Shown: positions 7,840 through 10,868 of the stretch, piece after piece
Position numbering within the stretch: the first letter of the stretch is position 1
How the letters are laid out: each line of letters starts with the position of its first letter
DNA from: Devosia sp.
GTDB taxonomy: Bacteria; Pseudomonadota; Alphaproteobacteria; Rhizobiales; Devosiaceae
Assembly (NCBI GenBank): GCA_016793415.1
Contig: JAEUMC010000534.1
Coordinates: forward strand, 1-10,868
Direction: 5' to 3'
Length of the DNA stretch: 10,868 nt
Notes under the pieces: model-generated
What the model saw: the letters and a program-made list of their open reading frames with translations, nothing else
Database searches by the model: none
Told to the model about the DNA's origin: nothing
Made by a program: the position numbers and the translations under genes

Positions 7840-7978
7840 CACCCCACCCAGCTTCGCTACGGGCCGCTTGGCCCTAGCTGCGCTACCCTCCCCACAAGGG
7901 GGAGGGAGGGACTTCGCGTCCGCTGAACCCTCAGTCGTCTCTCCCTCCCCTTGATGGGGAGGGATCAAGGGTGGGGTG
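7840..7978. repeat. C/G-rich inverted repeat at dac/tusA junction, with internal insert
   Basis: Same family as the element at 5142-5252. The outer module CACCCCACCC (7840-7849) pairs with GGGTGGGGTG (7969-7978); CCCTCCCC (7886-7893) pairs with GGGGAGGG (7956-7963); GGGGGAGGGAG (from 7898) pairs with CTCCCTCCCC (7941-7950). The left arm alone carries an extra block at 7850-7885. The block contains a GGGCC-GCTT-GGCCC hairpin flanked by an 11-base direct repeat (AGCTTCGCTAC at 7850-7860, AGCTGCGCTAC at 7876-7886, one mismatch). The right arm overlaps the last codons and stop of the tusA-like gene. Likely a 3' hairpin for both convergent transcripts. Confidence 0.82.
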
Positions 7979-8222
7979 GGGCCACGCGCACCGGCTCTGC
8001 CTTCGCAATCGCAAAGCGCAGCACGTCGCCTTCGCCGCTCACCTCGCAAATGTGGCCGTTCTGCCGGCAGTAGAGTGGGATATCCACCTTGGCCATCGGG
8101 TCGGTGGCGAGCACGATGAACGAAGCGCCTGCCGGCAGCTGCGACAGGCGCTTTTCCATTTTCAGCACCGGCAGCGGGCATTTGAGCCCGCGGCAGTCGA
8201 TGATCTCGAGATCAGTCGTCAA
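7965..8222 (-). CDS. TusA/SirA-like sulfur carrier protein
   Basis: Small cytoplasmic sulfurtransferase of the TusA fold, 85 residues, which would relay persulfide sulfur to partners such as tRNA thiolation, molybdenum cofactor or sulfur-oxidation pathways. The signature DCRGLKCPLPVLKMEKRL has the catalytic cysteine C15 in the CPxP motif. Typical beta strands follow (ASFIVLATDPMAKVDIPLYCRQNGHICEVSGEGDVLRFAIAKA). The best start is TTG at 8222, giving MTTDLEIID; no ATG or GTG lies in frame nearby. It overlaps the 3' end of the CAP lipoprotein gene by 11 bases, so expression is probably coupled. The C-terminal PPHP and the stop codon derive from the inverted repeat. Partner pathway unknown. Confidence 0.85.
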   Translation of the reverse strand: MTTDLEIIDCRGLKCPLPVLKMEKRLSQLPAGASFIVLATDPMAKVDIPLYCRQNGHICEVSGEGDVLRFAIAKAEPVRVAPPHP

Positions 8223-8688
8223 GCACCAGCACCCAGTAAACGCCGTGCGACGAGTTCGGCTCGTAGGCGACGCCCAGTCCGGCGCGCTTGGCGGTCGGGT
8301 CGGCGATTGCCGCGGCGTCGGTCGGCACGTTGCGCCAGCCCGAGAAGGCCTCGGCAAAGGTGGTGTAGCCGGCGCTGAGCCGCATCACCACGGCGCCCGG
8401 CGGCAGCGCCGGCTGTGCGCCGGTCTTGGCGTAGGCGGCGGCAAGCGACTGGGCGGTGTTGTCGAGCACGGTATCGCCGCGCACGTCGGCAGCGCCCTGG
8501 GCGCGGCGGAAATCGTTGAGCAGGAACAGCGCCTCGACGCGGTTCAGCTTGGCGCCCGGCTGGTTCATCGGCGCCGACAGGCCCGGCGACAACTGGCCGC
8601 CGCCGCCCATCGAGCAGGCCGCGAGACCGGCCGCCAGCGCTCCGGCGAGGACGATGCGGGCGAGGGCGGGATATCCCTTGAGGGTCAT
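8212..8688 (-). CDS. CAP (SCP/PR-1) domain lipoprotein
   Basis: Predicted outer-membrane or periplasmic lipoprotein of 158 residues. The signal sequence MTLKGYPALARIVLAGALA ends in the lipobox L22-A-A-C25 with Ser at +2, which does not retain the protein in the inner membrane. The mature part resembles a short CAP domain: LNRVEALFLLNDFRRAQG, VLDNTAQSLAAAYAKTGA, TTFAEAFSGWRNVPTDAAAIADP, and the closing GVYWVLVLDD. Bacterial CAP proteins are mostly uncharacterised; some have been linked to lipid binding or cell-envelope roles. The ATG at 8688 has AAGGAGG about eight bases upstream, so the longer in-frame reading to 8733 is rejected. It lies 51 bases after tRNA-Arg and overlaps the tusA-like gene by 11 bases. 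Confidence 0.85.
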   Translation of the reverse strand: MTLKGYPALARIVLAGALAAGLAACSMGGGGQLSPGLSAPMNQPGAKLNRVEALFLLNDFRRAQGAADVRGDTVLDNTAQSLAAAYAKTGAQPALPPGAVVMRLSAGYTTFAEAFSGWRNVPTDAAAIADPTAKRAGLGVAYEPNSSHGVYWVLVLDD

Positions 8689-8707
8689 GGTCGGTCCTCC
8701 TTGTTCG

Positions 8708-8723
8708 GCCGGGGAAGTCCGGC
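8708..8723 (-). terminator. Weak hairpin between tRNA-Arg and the CAP gene
   Basis: GCCGG and CCGGC form a 5-bp stem around a 6-base loop just after the tRNA and before the CAP ribosome-binding site. No U-tract follows, so it is a processing or attenuation candidate rather than a clear terminator. Confidence 0.25.
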
Positions 8724-8739
8724 ATGGCCTCAATGCAAC

Positions 8740-8816
8740 TGGTGACCCCGGCGCGATTCGAACGCGCGGCCTCAGGATTAGGAATCCTGCGCTCTATCCT
8801 GCTGAGCTACGGGGTC
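8740..8816 (-). tRNA. tRNA-Arg (anticodon CCU), CCA encoded
   Basis: Reading on the minus strand from 8816: a 7-bp acceptor stem GACCCCG/CGGGGTC, TA at positions 8-9, D stem GCTC/GAGC, and an anticodon arm CAGGA-TTCCTAA-TCCTG giving anticodon CCT. The T arm is GCGCG-TTCGAAT-CGCGC, the discriminator is A, and a template-encoded CCA ends at 8740. The cloverleaf is complete, 77 bases. It decodes AGG, a rare codon in GC-rich genomes. It lies between the TIM-barrel gene and the CAP lipoprotein on the same strand. Confidence 0.96.
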
Positions 8817-8825
8817 ACTGGGTGC

Positions 8826-8856
8826 CACATAGCAAATGCGACGCTTCGGGGGAACC
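8826..8856 (-). promoter_or_regulatory. Candidate tRNA-Arg promoter
   Basis: On the minus strand, CTATGT (8832-8827) matches five of six positions of the alphaproteobacterial CTATAT -10 box and lies about 10 bases before the mature tRNA 5' end, as expected. The corresponding -35 region (around 8850-8856, GTTCCC) is a poor match. Read-through from the TIM-barrel gene is the alternative source of transcript. Confidence 0.3.
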
Positions 8857-8869
8857 ACCTAGAAACGGT

Positions 8870-9736
8870 TCAGCCCAGGCGCTGGCCGCGGCTGGCGTCG
8901 CGACGTGCGACGGCCAGCGCGGTGAAGTCCGCGACCTGCGCGGCGATGGCGGTTTCGGTGGGGAGGCGTTCCATCGAGCTGGCGCCGTAGAAGCCGTGAC
9001 AGCTCGCGGTCCGCTCGAGAACATAACGGGCGTCAGCGGGCATCGCGATCGGGCCGCCGTGACAGAGCACGATGACGTCGTTGCGCACCGCGCGGGCGGC
9101 GGCGGACCAGGTGTCGATCTTTTCGATGCAGTCATCGAGGGTAAGGGCGGTTTCGGCGCCGATCGAGCCGCCGGTGGTGAGGCCGAGATGGCAGACGATG
9201 ATGTCGGCTCCGGCCTTGGTCATGGCGACAGCGTCGTCGTTGGAAAAGACATAGGGCGTCGTGAGCATGCCCTTGTGCGCGGCCCGCGCGATGATCTCGA
9301 CTTCGAGAGCGTAGCTCATGCCGGTCTCTTCGAGGTTGGCGCGAAAGGTGCCGTCGATCAGACCCACGGTGGGGAAATTCTGGATGCCGGCGAAGCCCAA
9401 TGCCTTGAGTTCATCGAGGAATTTGTCGGGGATCAGGAACGGGTCGGTGCCGTTGACGCCGGCCAGCACCGGGGTGTGGCGGACCACCGGCAGCACCTCG
9501 TGCGCCATTTCGACGACGATGTCGTTGGCGTTGCCATAGGCCATGAGGCCGGCAAGCGAGCCGCGGCCGGCCATGCGATAGCGGCCGGAATTGTAGATGA
9601 CGATCAGGTCGATGCCGCCGGCTTCCTCGGCCTTGGCGCTCAAGCCGGTGCCGGCGCCGCCGCCGATGATCGGTGTGCCCTCGGCGATCTTCTTGCGCAG
9701 CTTGAGGAGGATGTCTTCGCGGGAGAGTCTGGTCAT
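8870..9736 (-). CDS. Tm-1 C-terminal-like TIM-barrel (PEP hydrolase-like family)
   Basis: A 288-residue cytoplasmic TIM-barrel protein of the family often labelled 'phosphoenolpyruvate hydrolase-like', the counterpart of the C-terminal half of plant Tm-1. Family blocks visible are [20 protein letters not shown] (21-40), [100 protein letters not shown] and [15 protein letters not shown]. Glycine-rich loops at barrel strand ends fit phosphate binding, but the substrate is not established. It starts 9 bases after the UPF0261 stop, on the same strand, with only a weak GAG-type ribosome-binding site, which suggests translational coupling. Enzyme activity is unproven; the family assignment is confident. 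Confidence 0.9.
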   Translation of the reverse strand: MTRLSREDILLKLRKKIAEGTPIIGGGAGTGLSAKAEEAGGIDLIVIYNSGRYRMAGRGSLAGLMAYGNANDIVVEMAHEVLPVVRHTPVLAGVNGTDPFLIPDKFLDELKALGFAGIQNFPTVGLIDGTFRANLEETGMSYALEVEIIARAAHKGMLTTPYVFSNDDAVAMTKAGADIIVCHLGLTTGGSIGAETALTLDDCIEKIDTWSAAARAVRNDVIVLCHGGPIAMPADARYVLERTASCHGFYGASSMERLPTETAIAAQVADFTALAVARRDASRGQRLG

Positions 9737-9745
9737 GGTCGGGTC

Positions 9746-10868
9746 TCAGCTCAGAGAAATTTCGCGGAAGTTCGCCACCAGGGCGGCGGCGAACTCGGGG
9801 TCGTTGATGTGAAGGTCGAGCTCGACCAGCTGGCGGTTGGGCGCCGCATGCCAGCCGGAGCGGATGGTGTCGAACAGCACGCGATCGGCTTCGGGGTCGT
9901 GGAACGGCTGACCGGGGGCATCGATGGCCGAGACGCCGCGCAGGGGAAGGAGGAAGCGGACCGGACCGCTCATGCGGTTGAGGCGCGAAACGATGAACTG
10001 GCCGATCTGGCGGTTCTCGTCCGGGGTGGTGCGCATCAGGGTGACCTGGGCGTTGTGGACGTGCAGCGTTCTGCCCTGGAACTGGCTGGGGACGGTGTCC
10101 CGTGCGCCGAAATTGACCATGTCGACGGCGCCGACCGAGCCGACATAGGGCAGGCCGGTGCGGATCACCGCGCCGAAGCGGTCTTCGGTTGCCGGGAAGA
10201 CGCCGCCGACCAGGAGGTCCGGCACTTCGGTGGTGGTGACGTCGATCAGGCCGGCGACGAGACCGGAATCGGCGAGTTTTTCCATCGATTGGCCGCCGGT
10301 GCCGGTGGCGTGGAAGGTGTAGACCTCGTGCGTCGCCTCCAGCGCTTCGCGCACCATCGTGACGCAGGCCGTGGTGACGCCGAACATGGTCATCCCCAGC
10401 CCGGGCTTGTCGGCGCCTGAGGCGGGGCTGGCGGTGAGCGCCATGCCGGCCGCGGCGTGGGCAGCATTGCCGATGACCTTTCGTGAGATGGCGTTGAGTC
10501 CGGCGACGTCAACCACCGAGTACATCATGGTGAGATCGTTGGGCCCGACATAGGGCGCAGTGTTGCCCGAGGCGACGGTCGAGACCATCAGCTTGGGCAC
10601 GCCGATCGGCAGGGTGCGCATCGCCTCGGTGACCAGCGCGGTGTTGCCGGTGCCGCCCAGGCCAAGCACGGCGCCGATATCGTCGCGGCTCGCGAGGAAG
10701 CGGCTCAATGCCCTCGCCATGGCCGACACGGCCTGGCCGCGATCGGTAAGGCCGAGCACGGCGCCCGAGCCTTCCGGGTGGTGCGTTGCGACCACGCTTG
10801 CGGCGACATCGGCGCCAGCGCCGGCACGTTGCGTGCCGACATCGACCAGCAGCGGTTCGGCCCCCGCC
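9746..10868 (-). CDS. UPF0261 / Tm-1-like ATP-binding domain protein (5' end cut)
   Basis: At least 373 residues are present and the frame stays open to the window edge (…AEPLLVDVGTQRAG…), so the true start lies just beyond 10868; an apparent GTG start at 10795 is internal. The typical family length of about 400 implies some 25-30 residues missing. Signature blocks are LGLGGTGNTALVTEAMRTLP, IGVPKLMVSTVASGNTAPYV, DLTMMYSVVDVAGLNAIS, FHATGTGGQSMEKLADSGL, VTTTEVPDLLVGGVFPATEDR, and a C-terminal FHDPEADRVLFDTIRSG. These match the N-terminal domain of tomato Tm-1, which binds ATP. It is the first gene of the pair with the TIM-barrel gene. Bacterial function is unknown. Confidence 0.93.
   Translation of the reverse strand, partial: AGAEPLLVDVGTQRAGAGADVAASVVATHHPEGSGAVLGLTDRGQAVSAMARALSRFLASRDDIGAVLGLGGTGNTALVTEAMRTLPIGVPKLMVSTVASGNTAPYVGPNDLTMMYSVVDVAGLNAISRKVIGNAAHAAAGMALTASPASGADKPGLGMTMFGVTTACVTMVREALEATHEVYTFHATGTGGQSMEKLADSGLVAGLIDVTTTEVPDLLVGGVFPATEDRFGAVIRTGLPYVGSVGAVDMVNFGARDTVPSQFQGRTLHVHNAQVTLMRTTPDENRQIGQFIVSRLNRMSGPVRFLLPLRGVSAIDAPGQPFHDPEADRVLFDTIRSGWHAAPNRQLVELDLHINDPEFAAALVANFREISLS

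Noticed and set aside
7840..7978. CRISPR-like or tandem repeat array
   Set aside because: The repeats are inverted arms of one element, not regularly spaced direct repeats with unique spacers, and no cas gene is near.
8740..8816. tRNA-Arg as an integration site of a mobile element
   Set aside because: No integrase, no repeated tRNA 3' end and no foreign-looking genes occur downstream; the neighbours have normal codon use.
8456..10420. 654-residue open frame on +, antisense to the TIM-barrel and UPF0261 genes
   Set aside because: It crosses a tRNA and two clearly recognisable genes, has low-complexity Gly/Ala/Asp/His composition, no family motifs and no ribosome-binding site. It is a byproduct of GC-rich third positions on the other strand.

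Overview
The window is ordinary chromosomal DNA of a GC-rich alphaproteobacterium, most likely a member of the Hyphomicrobiales (Rhizobiales). This is inferred from gene content, GC-rich third codon positions, an alphaproteobacterial-type D-Ala-D-Ala carboxypeptidase, and two kinds of intergenic inverted repeat familiar from that group. A Devosia-like genome is plausible but cannot be proven from the sequence alone. No integrase, transposase, phage gene or CRISPR array is visible.

Layout, left to right. An aldo/keto reductase on + (22-1083) faces an hxlR-aac(3) two-gene operon on - (2511-1310), with a perfect inverted repeat between their 3' ends. The HxlR regulator diverges from a large GH3 beta-glucosidase with an internal PA14 domain (+, 2662-5118). 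The GH3 gene converges on a DJ-1/PfpI-family gene (-, 5848-5276) across a second, C/G-rich inverted repeat. The PfpI gene diverges from a YafY-type WYL regulator (+, 5927-6619), followed by a secreted D-Ala-D-Ala carboxypeptidase with a TTG start (+, 6732-7814). A third inverted repeat, of the same family as the second, separates it from a long minus-strand series. In transcription order that series is a UPF0261 (Tm-1-like ATP-binding) gene cut by the right edge, a TIM-barrel 'PEP hydrolase-like' gene, tRNA-Arg(CCU) with an encoded CCA end, a CAP-domain lipoprotein, and an overlapping TusA-type sulfur carrier whose stop codon lies inside the third repeat.

How the genes work together. The AKR, HxlR/AAC(3), PfpI/YafY and GH3 genes look like independent small-molecule or stress modules with local regulators. 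The strongest system-level signal is the UPF0261 + TIM-barrel pair: these are the two halves that are fused in the tomato antiviral protein Tm-1, and their bacterial function is unknown. The strongest structural signal is that each of the three tail-to-tail gene junctions, and none of the other junctions, contains a long inverted repeat. In one case the repeat appears to have supplied the end of a coding sequence. No clearly new multi-gene system is seen.
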